The notes under the pieces were generated by a model. The model saw nothing but the letters and a program-made list of their open reading frames with translations, did not search any database and was not told where the DNA came from. A program made the position numbers and the translations under genes. Positions 39,697 through 48,544 of a stretch of 64,000 bases of DNA are shown piece by piece. Numbering within the stretch: position 1 is the first letter of the stretch; each line of letters opens with the position of its first letter. The DNA comes from Telluria beijingensis (GTDB taxonomy: Bacteria > Pseudomonadota > Gammaproteobacteria > Burkholderiales > Burkholderiaceae_D): the NCBI RefSeq assembly GCF_030770395.1, contig NZ_CP132480.1:1159115-1223114 (forward strand), in the 5' to 3' direction.

Positions 39697-42393
39697 ATGT
39701 CGCACATGCCGATCCCGCTCAAGGAAGTCCGCACCACCTGTCCCTACTGCGGCGTCGGCTGCGGCGTCAAGGCCACGCCGCTGGGCGATGGCGGCGCGCT
39801 GATCGAAGGCGATGCCGCGCACGCCGCCAACCGCGGCCGCCTGTGCGTCAAGGGTTCGGCCCTGGGCGAGACGCTCGGCCTCGATGGCCGCCTGCTGTAT
39901 CCAGGCGTGCGACGCGACGGCGCGATGGCGCGTGCCGGCTGGGACGACGCGCTCGACACCGTCGCCGACGGTTTCAGGCGCATCGTCGACGAGCACGGGC
40001 CGGATGCGGTGGCGCTGTACGTCTCGGGCCAGATCCTCACCGAGGATTACTACGTCGCCAACAAGTTCATGAAGGGCTACGTCGGCAGCGCGAATATCGA
40101 CACCAACTCGCGCCTGTGCATGTCGTCGGCCGTGGCGGGCCACAAGCGCGCCTTCGGCGAAGACGTGGTGCCGGGCTGCTACGAGGACTTCGAACTGGCG
40201 GACGTCATCGTGCTGGTCGGCTCGAACGCCGCCTGGTGCCATCCGACGCTGTTCCAGCGCATCGTCAAGGCGAAGGAGGCGCGTTCCGAACTGCAGATCG
40301 TCGTGCTCGACCCGCGCCGCACGGCCACCTGCGAGCTGGCCGACCTGCACCTGCCGCTCAAGCCCGGCAGCGATGTGCGCCTGTTCAACGGCCTGCTGGC
40401 CCATCTTGCATGCGAAGGCTTTGTCGACCGTGACTTCGTCGCGGCGCATACGCAGGGCCTGGAGGCGGCGCTCGGCACTGCCGATGCCGGCGGCGGCGTG
40501 GACGAGGTGGCGCGCGCCTGCGGCATCGACCCGGTGCAGCTACGCGCCTTCTACGACCTGTTCGCGCGCACCGACAAGGTGGTGACCGCCTTCTCGATGG
40601 GCGTCAACCAGTCGTCGAGCGGCACCGACAAGGTCAATGCCATCATCAACTGCCACCTTTTGACCGGCCGCATCGGCCGCCCCGGCATGGGACCGTTCTC
40701 GCTGACCGGCCAGCCGAATGCGATGGGCGGGCGCGAAGTGGGTGGGCTGGCGAACATGCTGGCGGCCCACCTCGATCTCGACAACGCCGGGCACCGCGAG
40801 GCGGTGCGCACCTTCTGGGATGCGCCGCGCATCGCCGACAAGCCCGGCCTGAAGGCGGTCGACCTGTTCCGCGCGATAGAGGAGGGCAAGGTCAAGGCGG
40901 TGTGGATCATGGCCACCAATCCGGTGGTCAGCATGCCGGACGCCGACCAGGTGCGGCGTGCGCTTGCCGCCTGCGAGCTGGTGGTGGTGTCGGACGTGGT
41001 GGCGAACACCGACGTTGGAGCTTATGCGCACGTCGCGTTACCGGCGCTGGCCTGGGGCGAGAAGGATGGCACGGTGACCAATTCCGAACGCTGCATCTCG
41101 CGCCAGCGCGCCTTCCTGCCGGCGCCGGGCGAGGCGCGCGCCGACTGGCAGGCGCTGTGCGAGGTGGCGCGGCGCATGGGCTTCGCCGGTTTCGATTACG
41201 AGGGCGCGCATGCGATCTTCGACGAGCATGCGCGCCTGTCGACCTGGAAGAATGGCGAAGCGGGCTATGAGCGCGCCTTCCGGCTCGATCCGCTGGTGGG
41301 CATGGACCGCGCTGCCTATGATGCCCTGGAGCCGGTGCAGTGGCCGCTGCATTCCGCGACCGAGGGCAGCGCGCGCCTCTTCGGCGACGGCCGCTTTTCC
41401 CACCCGGACGGCAAGGCGCGCTTCGTCGCCACCGCGCCGCGTGCGCCGGTGCATGCAACTAGCGGCGAATTCCCGCTGGCGCTCAATACCGGCCGCCTGC
41501 GCGACCAGTGGCACACGATGACGCGCACCGGAAAATCTCCGCGCCTGGCCGGCCATGCACCGGAACCTTTCGTCGACCTGCACCCGCACGACGCGCTGCT
41601 GGCCGGCGTGCGCGAGGGAGAACTGGCCCGCGTCAGCTCGCAATGGGGTGCGATGGTGGCGCGCGTGGCGCACGGCGGCGGCATCGCGCGCGGCAGCGTG
41701 TTCGTGCCGATCCACTGGAATGGCCAGACCGCGTCCGACGCGCGGGTCGGGGCGCTGGTGAATCCGGAAGTCGATCCGGTGTCGGGCGAGCCCGAATTCA
41801 AGCATACGCCGGTGCGGGTGGAACCGTTCGGCGTGGCCTGGTATGGCTTCATCCTCAGCCGCCAGGAATTGAACCTGGAGCGGGTGGCGCACTGGACCCG
41901 CGTGCGCGGCAGCGGCTTCGTGCGCTATGAACTGGGCGGCCGCGAGCCGGTGTCGCCCGACATGGCGCGCGCGCTGCTGGAGGCGGGCGACGACGCGGAC
42001 TGGATCGAGTACCAGGATACATCGGAAGGCATGCTGCGCGCGGCGCTGGTGGTCGATGGCCGGCTGGAAGCCTGCCTGTTCGTGTCGCGCCGGCCGGACT
42101 TGCCGGCGCGCGCCTGGCTCGGCGAACTGTTCGCCCAGGCCGAGTTGAGCCAGCGCGAACGCGCGATCCTGCTGGCCGGCCGGGCGCCGGCCCAGGGGCC
42201 GGATCCGGGGCCGACCGTCTGCTCCTGCTTCGGCGTCGGCCGCAACACGATCTGCGCGGCCATCGAGCAGCAGGATTTGAAGACGCCAGCCGAGGTGACA
42301 GCCAGCCTGCGGGCAGGCGGCAACTGTGGATCGTGCCTGCCCGAGATCAGGACCTTGTTGCAGCAAGTACGCGTGACCGTCACCACGGCCTGA
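39697..42393 (+). CDS. nasA: Assimilatory nitrate reductase catalytic subunit NasA
   Basis: The 898-residue cytoplasmic molybdoenzyme reduces nitrate to nitrite. The N-terminal [4Fe-4S] site is TTCPYCGVGCGVKA with the fourth Cys in GRLCVKGSALGE. Molybdopterin-binding elements include SGQILTEDYYVANKFMKGY, NIDTNSRLCMSSAVAGHKRAFG, GSNAAWCHPTLFQRI, NCHLLTGRIGRPGMGPFSLTGQPNAMGGREVGG and LNTGRLRDQWHTMTRTG. The last 60 residues form a BFD-type [2Fe-2S] domain (TVCSCFGVGRNTICAAIE ... RAGGNCGSCLPEI). ATG 39697 has a GAAGAGAG ribosome site 13 bp after the flavoprotein stop. It ends the sigma-54 operon. Confidence 0.96.
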   Translation: MSHMPIPLKEVRTTCPYCGVGCGVKATPLGDGGALIEGDAAHAANRGRLCVKGSALGETLGLDGRLLYPGVRRDGAMARAGWDDALDTVADGFRRIVDEHGPDAVALYVSGQILTEDYYVANKFMKGYVGSANIDTNSRLCMSSAVAGHKRAFGEDVVPGCYEDFELADVIVLVGSNAAWCHPTLFQRIVKAKEARSELQIVVLDPRRTATCELADLHLPLKPGSDVRLFNGLLAHLACEGFVDRDFVAAHTQGLEAALGTADAGGGVDEVARACGIDPVQLRAFYDLFARTDKVVTAFSMGVNQSSSGTDKVNAIINCHLLTGRIGRPGMGPFSLTGQPNAMGGREVGGLANMLAAHLDLDNAGHREAVRTFWDAPRIADKPGLKAVDLFRAIEEGKVKAVWIMATNPVVSMPDADQVRRALAACELVVVSDVVANTDVGAYAHVALPALAWGEKDGTVTNSERCISRQRAFLPAPGEARADWQALCEVARRMGFAGFDYEGAHAIFDEHARLSTWKNGEAGYERAFRLDPLVGMDRAAYDALEPVQWPLHSATEGSARLFGDGRFSHPDGKARFVATAPRAPVHATSGEFPLALNTGRLRDQWHTMTRTGKSPRLAGHAPEPFVDLHPHDALLAGVREGELARVSSQWGAMVARVAHGGGIARGSVFVPIHWNGQTASDARVGALVNPEVDPVSGEPEFKHTPVRVEPFGVAWYGFILSRQELNLERVAHWTRVRGSGFVRYELGGREPVSPDMARALLEAGDDADWIEYQDTSEGMLRAALVVDGRLEACLFVSRRPDLPARAWLGELFAQAELSQRERAILLAGRAPAQGPDPGPTVCSCFGVGRNTICAAIEQQDLKTPAEVTASLRAGGNCGSCLPEIRTLLQQVRVTVTTA

Positions 42394-42398
42394 CCGGT

Positions 42399-43343
42399 TT
42401 ACGACGCGTCGTCGCGGCAAACGGGATGCATGCCACGCGCACGCAACTGCGGCGCCTCGCTGCCGAACAGCGGCAACTCGAGATACGGCCGCTCGGTCGC
42501 CGACACCGCGAGCACATAGGCTTGCCGCTCGAGCCGGTGCTGCAGCACGATCTGCGCCACATAGGCCGGCGCCAGCACGCGTTGGGCCTTGCGCCTGCCC
42601 AGGTCGAGATAGCCGAAGCGCATCGCGGCCGACTGCACGACGTCGGCCGGCAAGCGTTCCTTCGACTTGCCCAGCACACCGGCCAGGCGTTCTGCCAGTT
42701 GGCGCGCGGCGAGTTCGGCCTCGATGACGGGGGCGGTGTCGAGCACCTCGGCATCGCTGTGCCGGATGCGCATGGACAGCGCGTCGACCGTGCCGTCGCC
42801 GGCCAGGCGCAGGGCGACCGAGGCCGCGCCCAGCACCGGGATCTCGTCCACCGCATGGCGCCAGGCCCCGGTGGCGCGCACCAGCAGGGTATCCGACAGC
42901 CTCTGGTCGCGGTCGGCGCCGCGCGCCTTGGTCTGCCACAGGCGCTCGAAGGCGAGGTTGCCCCGTTCATTGACCCAGGCCGCCAGGTCTAGCCGCTGCG
43001 CGGCCTGTTCCAGCTGGCGCACGAGCGCCGGCGTTTCTTCCAGGCGTTCATACGGCGCCTGGAACGGCGCCAGGCCGGACACGTACTGCAGCGCGCCCGA
43101 GGCGTGGTAGACCACGGCGCGCGCGCCATCGGCCAGGTGCGCCACGCTGCGTTCGCCGCGGTCGGCAAGGTTGGCGCGGTCGTGGCGGCAGATGTCGGCT
43201 TCGTGCAGCGCGGTCAGGAAGCGGTTCATGCCGGCGCGCGCATCGTCGCGCGTGAGCGGGGTGAGCGCGATCACGTCGGCGCGGCCAGGTACGGCATGGG
43301 CGCCGGTCTTCATCAGGTTATCGATCAGCGTTTGCTGGTTCAT
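42399..43343 (-). CDS. Unknown protein, partner of the DUF6345-like gene
   Basis: I do not recognise this 314-residue soluble protein. It has no signal peptide or membrane segment. The stretch at about residues 150-225 (LLVRATGAWRHAVDEIPVLGAASVALRLAGDGTVDALSMRIR, then an Ala/Glu-rich helix) looks like the PepSY/FTP-type inhibitory fold of protease propeptides. This is only a visual resemblance. It starts 3 bp after the stop of the DUF6345-like gene and is clearly co-transcribed with it. Its stop lies 5 bp from the convergent nasA stop. A role as substrate, inhibitor or chaperone of the partner is a guess. Confidence 0.65.
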   Translation of the reverse strand: MNQQTLIDNLMKTGAHAVPGRADVIALTPLTRDDARAGMNRFLTALHEADICRHDRANLADRGERSVAHLADGARAVVYHASGALQYVSGLAPFQAPYERLEETPALVRQLEQAAQRLDLAAWVNERGNLAFERLWQTKARGADRDQRLSDTLLVRATGAWRHAVDEIPVLGAASVALRLAGDGTVDALSMRIRHSDAEVLDTAPVIEAELAARQLAERLAGVLGKSKERLPADVVQSAAMRFGYLDLGRRKAQRVLAPAYVAQIVLQHRLERQAYVLAVSATERPYLELPLFGSEAPQLRARGMHPVCRDDAS

Positions 43344-43346
43344 GGT

Positions 43347-44096
43347 TCAGCCCTCCGTCCACTTCCACAAAAGACATGCCTGCTGCGCCGGCGCCAGGTC
43401 GGGACTCACGCTGCCATGGCCCCACAGGTGGTCGCGGTTGATGGCGGAGAGATCCCAGCGGATGCTGCCGCCGTTCCAGGTGGCGGCGTCGCCGACGCAG
43501 ACCGTGACCGGATGGTTGTCGACCCACCAGTCGGACACGCCGTCGTGCCAGGCACTGGAAACGGTGTCGCCATCGACCAGGTTGTCGGCCACGTCTTCGC
43601 CGCATTCGTCGGTGGTGATGCCATCGTACATATCGCCCCAGGCGCCGCAATAGATGTGCAGGCGCGCGAAGATGTTCCACAGGCCGGCGACGGCATCCAG
43701 GTTGACCGTGTGGCAGGAATAGGCCATCACCCATTCGCTGTTCCAGTCCTCGCCCAGTTGCCAGCGGTCTGACCAGGTGCGCCAATCGGTACGCGCGATG
43801 TCGTACAGCATGCGCGCCCGTCCATCGGCCTCGGAATTGCCGTGCGTCTCGATCCAGAACAGGTCGACGTCGTCGACCCAGTTGCTGTCGTTGCCGCCCT
43901 GGTCGGTGTCGCGGATATCGGTTTCCCAGACGTCGGTATTGGCCCAGTAGAATGCGCGGGTGTGACCGGCCGAGCGCAGCTTGCTGTCAAAGCCATTGCT
44001 TCTGTTAAAGGTGTACGTCAGGTCTCCCGCCGTGCTCACGCCGGCGGCGCGCGCATGGTTGAAATACCTGATTGCTTCTACCCCGAACCTTGCCAT
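43347..44096 (-). CDS. DUF6345-like protein with a possible His/Cys catalytic dyad
   Basis: The 249-residue protein is rich in Trp and Asp. Two motifs stand out. VDLFWIETHGNSEADG contains His85-Gly86 after a hydrophobic strand, and SEWVMAYSCHTVNLD contains Cys128 after another such strand. This strand-HG / strand-C pattern with 40-50 residues between is what clan CD peptidases (caspases, gingipains, separases) show. Further Cys are at IYCGAWGDMYDG and TDECGED. I believe the family is DUF6345 but name it from memory. No signal peptide is visible. ATG 44096 has a good ribosome site (AAGGAG); an in-frame ATG at 44135 is less likely. It is the first gene of a two-gene operon. Confidence 0.7.
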   Translation of the reverse strand: MARFGVEAIRYFNHARAAGVSTAGDLTYTFNRSNGFDSKLRSAGHTRAFYWANTDVWETDIRDTDQGGNDSNWVDDVDLFWIETHGNSEADGRARMLYDIARTDWRTWSDRWQLGEDWNSEWVMAYSCHTVNLDAVAGLWNIFARLHIYCGAWGDMYDGITTDECGEDVADNLVDGDTVSSAWHDGVSDWWVDNHPVTVCVGDAATWNGGSIRWDLSAINRDHLWGHGSVSPDLAPAQQACLLWKWTEG

Positions 44097-44267
44097 GAGG
44101 TTCTCCTTTCGTATCGGAAAGCCATGCTGCCGCACCCTGATGGGTGGGCAGTGGCTCGGGATACAGTAGTCGGCGCAGGCAGGACGGCTATGGCGAAGAT
44201 CAGGCTTTGCGACGGTTGCGGTTCCGTGCGGATAGATGAGCCCGTCGGGTTTGCGTGGCGTCGAGCG

Positions 44268-45236
44268 TCAGGTCGGTGGCGGCGCCCTGGTCGGTTTGGT
44301 CGTCATCAGGCTGGCAACCACCGACGTCACCAGGATGGCGCCGACGACGCCGAGCGCGATGCCGGTGGGAATCTTGAAGATGTCGAGCAGCAGCATCTTG
44401 ACGCCGATGAAGATCAGGATCGCCGCCAGGCCATACTTGAGCAGGTGGAAGCGGTCGGCCATGTCGGCCAGCAGGAAGTACATCGCGCGCAGGCCCAGGA
44501 TGGCGAACACGTTCGAGGTGAACACGATGAACGGGTCGCCGGTAACGGCGAAGATGGCGGGAATCGAATCGACGGCGAAGATCACGTCGGTGATCTCGAC
44601 CATGATCAGCACCACGAACATCGGCGTTGCGTAGCGCAGGCCGTTCTGGATCACGAAGAAGTGCTCGCCATGGTACTCGTTGGTGATGCGCATATGCCCG
44701 CGCAGCCATTTGAGGACCTTGTTGTCGGCCAGGTCGGGTTCGCTGTCGGCCGAGAGCAGCATCTGGATGCCGGTGTACAGCAGGAACAGGCCGAACACGT
44801 ACAGGATCCAGTGGAACTGGGCCAGCAGCAGGGCGCCCAGGTAGATCAGGATCGCGCGCAGCACGATGGCGCCGAGCACGCCGTACAGCAGCACGCGCTT
44901 CTGGTACTGGGCCGGCACGCCGAAGAAGCTGAACAGGGTGATCCAGACGAACACGTTATCGACCGCAAGCGATTTTTCGATCAGGTAGCCGGTGAGGTAT
45001 TCGAGCGCCTTCTCGCGCGCGACGACGGGGCCGGACAGGCCCTCCAGGTACCAGTAGAACCAGGCGCCGAAGGCCAGGGCGACCGTGATCCAGACCAGCG
45101 ACCAGAGGGCGGCCTCTTTGGTGCTGACCTTGTGGTCGCCGGCGGTCTTGAGGCCGAAGAAGTCGATGGCCAGCATGACGACCACGAAGGCGGTGAACGA
45201 CAGGTAGAGGGTGGGGGTACCGACCGATTCGAGCAT
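44268..45236 (-). CDS. TerC/Alx-family membrane protein (metal exporter type)
   Basis: The 322-residue protein has about nine membrane segments and the TerC signature acidic residues within membrane segments: FVVVMLAIDFFGLKTAG, LTGYLIEKSLAVDNVFVWITLFSFFGVP, and VVLIMVEITDVIFAVDSIPAIFAVTGDPFIVFTSNVFAILGLR. Alx/TerC proteins export Mn2+ or help load metals into exported enzymes. I find no yybP-ykoY riboswitch-like sequence in the 130 bp upstream. The ATG at 45236 is the family start. It follows the dienelactone hydrolase gene on the same strand, separated by a hairpin. Confidence 0.93.
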   Translation of the reverse strand: MLESVGTPTLYLSFTAFVVVMLAIDFFGLKTAGDHKVSTKEAALWSLVWITVALAFGAWFYWYLEGLSGPVVAREKALEYLTGYLIEKSLAVDNVFVWITLFSFFGVPAQYQKRVLLYGVLGAIVLRAILIYLGALLLAQFHWILYVFGLFLLYTGIQMLLSADSEPDLADNKVLKWLRGHMRITNEYHGEHFFVIQNGLRYATPMFVVLIMVEITDVIFAVDSIPAIFAVTGDPFIVFTSNVFAILGLRAMYFLLADMADRFHLLKYGLAAILIFIGVKMLLLDIFKIPTGIALGVVGAILVTSVVASLMTTKPTRAPPPT

Positions 45237-45332
45237 GGCTTCTCCGTGGATGGCGATGAACGTCGGGCTATCGAGCGCCGGCGGGCGATGGCATTAAAGC
45301 ATGCGCCGCGCGGGAAGGCCGCACGGATGGGA

Positions 45333-45355
45333 CCTGCCGGCAGGGCGCCGGCAGG
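45333..45355. terminator. Hairpin between the dienelactone hydrolase and terC genes
   Basis: A 9-bp perfect stem, CCTGCCGGC (45333-45341) and GCCGGCAGG (45347-45355), has a 5-nt loop. It begins 10 bp after the hydrolase stop on the minus strand. There is no T-run, so it may be a weak terminator or an RNA-stability element. Confidence 0.4.
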
Positions 45356-45365
45356 CAGGAGACGC

Positions 45366-46064
45366 TTAGCGCAGGGTCCGCGCAAAAAACTCGTCACTCC
45401 TGCTATTGGCCAGCGTCGCATCGTCATGATCGTAATGACTGCCGCCCGGCCGCGCGAACGCATGATCGCGACCCGGATAGACGTGGACTTCGGCATCGGC
45501 CTTGTCTTCCAGCGCAGCCTTGATCTGCTCCTGCGCCTCGGGGCCGATGTATTCGTCGGCGCCCGCCAGGTGATAGAGCAGGGGCGCGCCGATATGCTTG
45601 GCCTCGTGCAGGTACTGGTCGGTGCCGCCGCCGTAGTAGGCCGCGAAGGCGTCGCCGTCGGTACGGGCCGCGGCCAGGTAGGTCATCAGGCCGCCCAGGC
45701 AGTAGCCGGTGACGCCGACCTTGCCGGTGCTGCCTTCCATCGTGCGCGCGGCGCTGATGGTGGCGGCGATGTCCTGCACGCCATGATCGAAATCGTAGGC
45801 CTGGTACATCGCGAAGGCCTTGGCGACGTCGGCTTCATTGGCTTCGGACAGCTGGATGCCGGGATCGGTGCGCCAGAACAGGTCGGGGGCGACGGCGATA
45901 TAGCCCTTGGCGGCATAGTTGTCCGCGATGCTGCGGATGCCGCCATTGACGCCGAAGATTTCCTGCAGCACGACGATGACGGGATAGGTACCGCCGACGT
46001 CGGGACGTGCGACATAGCAGTCGAAGCTGCGATCGGCGGTGGTGACGGTGAGTTGTTCGGACAT
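45366..46064 (-). CDS. Dienelactone hydrolase family protein
   Basis: The 232-residue alpha/beta hydrolase has the Cys nucleophile typical of this family in VGVTGYCLGGLMTYLAAA near residue 120. It also carries the early motif VVLQEIFGVNGGIRSIADNYAAKGYIAVAPDLF, the region LYHLAGADEYIGPEAQ, and the catalytic His in YPGRDHAFARPGG. Such enzymes hydrolyse dienelactones or other small esters; the substrate here is unknown. The frame is open upstream to 46127, but ATG 46064 (MSEQLTVTTADRSF) is the usual N-terminus. There is no aromatic pathway gene next to it. Confidence 0.88.
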   Translation of the reverse strand: MSEQLTVTTADRSFDCYVARPDVGGTYPVIVVLQEIFGVNGGIRSIADNYAAKGYIAVAPDLFWRTDPGIQLSEANEADVAKAFAMYQAYDFDHGVQDIAATISAARTMEGSTGKVGVTGYCLGGLMTYLAAARTDGDAFAAYYGGGTDQYLHEAKHIGAPLLYHLAGADEYIGPEAQEQIKAALEDKADAEVHVYPGRDHAFARPGGSHYDHDDATLANSRSDEFFARTLR

Positions 46065-46153
46065 GGGGTTCCTCATGGGTTGAAATTGTGGATGCCAACC
46101 GGTAACAGCGTTCGGCCACTGGGGCACATATGATACGGCGAATGGGGCGATTT

Positions 46154-47836
46154 TCAGCGCATGCGCTGTTCACGCTTGCCATTTTCGACGACGATCTGCG
46201 TAAAGATCGCGTCGAGCACCTGCAACTCCACGGGTTTGGTGCAGTGGTGGTGGAAACCCGCCTCGAACGCCTGCCGCTGGTCGCTCGCCTGGCCGAAGCC
46301 GGTGAGTGCGACGAATCGCGCATTGGCGGTGCACGGCAATGCCTGCAGGCGGCGCGCAAGCACGTAGCCATCCATGTCGGGCAGGCCGATATCGAGCAGG
46401 AACACGTCCGGCGTAAAGACGGGCGCCAGTTCGAGCGCCGCCAGCGGGTGGTGCACGACCCTGACCACGTGGCCCAGCGCCTCCAGCAGCATGCCCATGG
46501 TCGACCCCGCGTCTTCGTTGTCGTCGACCACCAGCACTTTCAGCGCCACCGGCGCCGGCGCTGCGGCGGCCGTCGGTGCCGGCGCTGATGCAACCGGCGC
46601 CGCCAGTGGCAGCGACATCTCGATCCGGGTGCCGTGGCCGAGCCCTTCGCTCGCGGCCGCGAGCGTGCCACCATGCAGGTCCACCAGCCGCCGCGCCAGC
46701 GCCAGGCCGACACCGAGCCCGCCGTCGCTGCGGTCGCCCGAGCGCCTGACCTGGGTGAACAGGTCGAATATCCGCGACATCATCGCGGCTTCGATGCCGA
46801 TGCCGTTATCTTGCACGCCGACGCAGACCGTGCTGTCGCTGGCGCGCACCGACAGGGCGATCCGGCCGCCGCGCGGCGTGTACTTGGCGGCGTTGTGCAA
46901 GAGGTTCGCCAGAATCTGCACCAGCCGCTTGATGTCGCCATCGACCGGGAATGCGGCGTCGGGGATGGCGGTCGCCAGCACGTGACCCTGGCCCTCGATG
47001 TGCGAGCCGGTCTGCTCGAGCGCCAGCGCCACTACCTCGCGTATGTCGACGATGCCGCGTTCGAGCACGATGGCGCCGGTCGACAGCCGCGAAACATCGA
47101 GCAGGTCGTCGACCAGGTGGGTCATGTGCTGCACCTGGCGTTCGATGATGGCGCCGGTTTGCTTGAGCTGTTCCGGCGTGACGTCATCGGATTGCCAGAT
47201 GCTGGCGCCGGCCCGGATCGGCGCCAGCGGATTGCGCAGCTCATGTCCCAGCATGGCGAGGAATTCGTCTTTCAGGCGGTCGGCCTCTTCCTGTGCGTGG
47301 CGCGTGCGGGCCGCCTGCAGGCCGGTGGCCGCGAGCGATGCCGCGGCGCGCAGGATCGCCAGCGCCGTGTCGCTCGGGAATCCGGGTTCGTTCGATCCGA
47401 ACCAGGCGCCACTATCGTGGGCGCCGACACCCAGTTCGAGCCGGATCACGCGCATGGGTCCCATCGGCGTGTCGCAGAAGCCGCCGGTGCTGGCCGACAT
47501 GCCGGCCGCCTTCGGCCAGCCTGGCGTTGCCGCGCGCCAGGTGTCGTGCGCCGCATCGGGCAACTGGACGCCGCCAGCGCGCACGAACCAGCGCGGCGCT
47601 TCGCCGGGCAACAGCCTGGCCTCGACCACCGAAAAGGACAGCGGCGCCAGGCGCTCGACGGCTTGCGTCATCAATTCCAGCACGGTGGCCCCGTCCTTGC
47701 CGAGCCATAGCGCCGACAGCGAGAGCAAGCCCATCAAGTCGCGCATGCCACGCCGCGCGTCTGCCTGGCCAGCGTCGGCGTTCATGGGGAGGGGGCCGGC
47801 GGCCGCTGCATCGCTGGCGAGCGAATCGTCAGGCAC
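46154..47836 (-). CDS. Hybrid sensor histidine kinase with C-terminal receiver
   Basis: The 560-residue soluble protein has a GAF-like N-terminal region (about residues 30-180), a His-kinase core and a receiver domain. The phosphorylated His is in LKDEFLAMLGHELRNPLAPIRAG near residue 200. The ATPase has NLLHNAAKYTPRGG, VQDNGIGIEAAMMSRIFDLF and GGLGVGLALARRLVDLHGG. An Ala/Pro linker leads to the receiver (about 435-550) with VLVVDDNEDAGSTMG, the Asp in PDVFLLDIGLPDMDG, and HHHCTKPVELQVL. It overlaps the MEDS-domain gene upstream by 8 bp, so the pair probably senses together. No separate output regulator is adjacent. Confidence 0.92.
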   Translation of the reverse strand: MPDDSLASDAAAAGPLPMNADAGQADARRGMRDLMGLLSLSALWLGKDGATVLELMTQAVERLAPLSFSVVEARLLPGEAPRWFVRAGGVQLPDAAHDTWRAATPGWPKAAGMSASTGGFCDTPMGPMRVIRLELGVGAHDSGAWFGSNEPGFPSDTALAILRAAASLAATGLQAARTRHAQEEADRLKDEFLAMLGHELRNPLAPIRAGASIWQSDDVTPEQLKQTGAIIERQVQHMTHLVDDLLDVSRLSTGAIVLERGIVDIREVVALALEQTGSHIEGQGHVLATAIPDAAFPVDGDIKRLVQILANLLHNAAKYTPRGGRIALSVRASDSTVCVGVQDNGIGIEAAMMSRIFDLFTQVRRSGDRSDGGLGVGLALARRLVDLHGGTLAAASEGLGHGTRIEMSLPLAAPVASAPAPTAAAAPAPVALKVLVVDDNEDAGSTMGMLLEALGHVVRVVHHPLAALELAPVFTPDVFLLDIGLPDMDGYVLARRLQALPCTANARFVALTGFGQASDQRQAFEAGFHHHCTKPVELQVLDAIFTQIVVENGKREQRMR

Positions 47837-48446
47837 GTTTGCGCGCCCGCAGTTCCTTCAGCATGTCCTGGGGCGGCGTGAAGAAGGGGTTTTCCTGGAC
47901 CACGCCGTCGATCAGGGTCAGCGGGTGGGTGCGCAGCACATCCATCATCATCGCGCCGGACAGCTTGGCGATGTCGTACACGCAGACGGCCGGCTGCTTG
48001 TTGCGTTCGAGAACCTCGTTGACTTCGGCCTCGTATTCGAGGATGTCGGCCGCGCCGGGCGTGCCGGCGAAGACCCAGTCCATGTCGCCCATGATGCGTA
48101 CCCGCGAAAATGCCGGGTCGCGTCCGGCGCCGGTCAGGTAGTCGACCGTGGCCAGCATCCTGTCCTTGTTGAAGCTCCCGCTCTCGTCGAGATAGGTCTG
48201 CTTCCAGTGCAGCACTTCGAGCTGGCCGCAGGCTTCGCAATGGGGAGTGTCCATCCCGGCCTCGCCCAGGCGCCGGCGATGATCCTCGGTGTTGTCGGGG
48301 TTGACTATGTGGATGTTCTTCTCGCCCTGCGCCAGGGCTTCCTTGAAGAACGGCAGCAGCACATCGTATTCCTCGTCGCGGCTATTGAAAAAAGCGCAAA
48401 CGTGAAGGTACTGGAGTTCGGTACCCGCCAGCGACAGTCGATCCAT
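47829..48446 (-). CDS. MEDS-domain sensor protein
   Basis: The 205-residue protein matches the MEDS domain (methanogen/methylotroph DcmR sensory domain). It begins LQYLHVCAFFNSRDEEYDVLLPFFKEALAQGEKNIHIVNPD and contains HCEACGQLEVLHWKQTYL, a Cys-x-x-Cys pair, and RVRIMGDMDWVFAGTPGAADILEYEAEVNEVL. It ends with TLIDGVVQENPFF. MEDS domains are thought to bind hydrocarbon-derived or other small ligands and usually occur with kinases or regulators. Here the gene overlaps the hybrid kinase gene by 8 bp, supporting a sensor-kinase pair. ATG 48446 is used. Confidence 0.88.
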   Translation of the reverse strand: MDRLSLAGTELQYLHVCAFFNSRDEEYDVLLPFFKEALAQGEKNIHIVNPDNTEDHRRRLGEAGMDTPHCEACGQLEVLHWKQTYLDESGSFNKDRMLATVDYLTGAGRDPAFSRVRIMGDMDWVFAGTPGAADILEYEAEVNEVLERNKQPAVCVYDIAKLSGAMMMDVLRTHPLTLIDGVVQENPFFTPPQDMLKELRARKRA

Positions 48447-48544
48447 GATTCCTTACCCCTGTGGTGGCTGACCGGAGCGGCCAGCGGCCCAGTATAACTG
48501 CTGCCGGGCATCCGGCGACGATATTCCCGGATCTGCCGTGCCCC

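Noticed and set aside
45237..45332. A manganese (yybP-ykoY) riboswitch in front of the terC-like gene.
   Set aside because: The leader lacks the conserved loop sequences of that riboswitch; only a simple hairpin is present further upstream.
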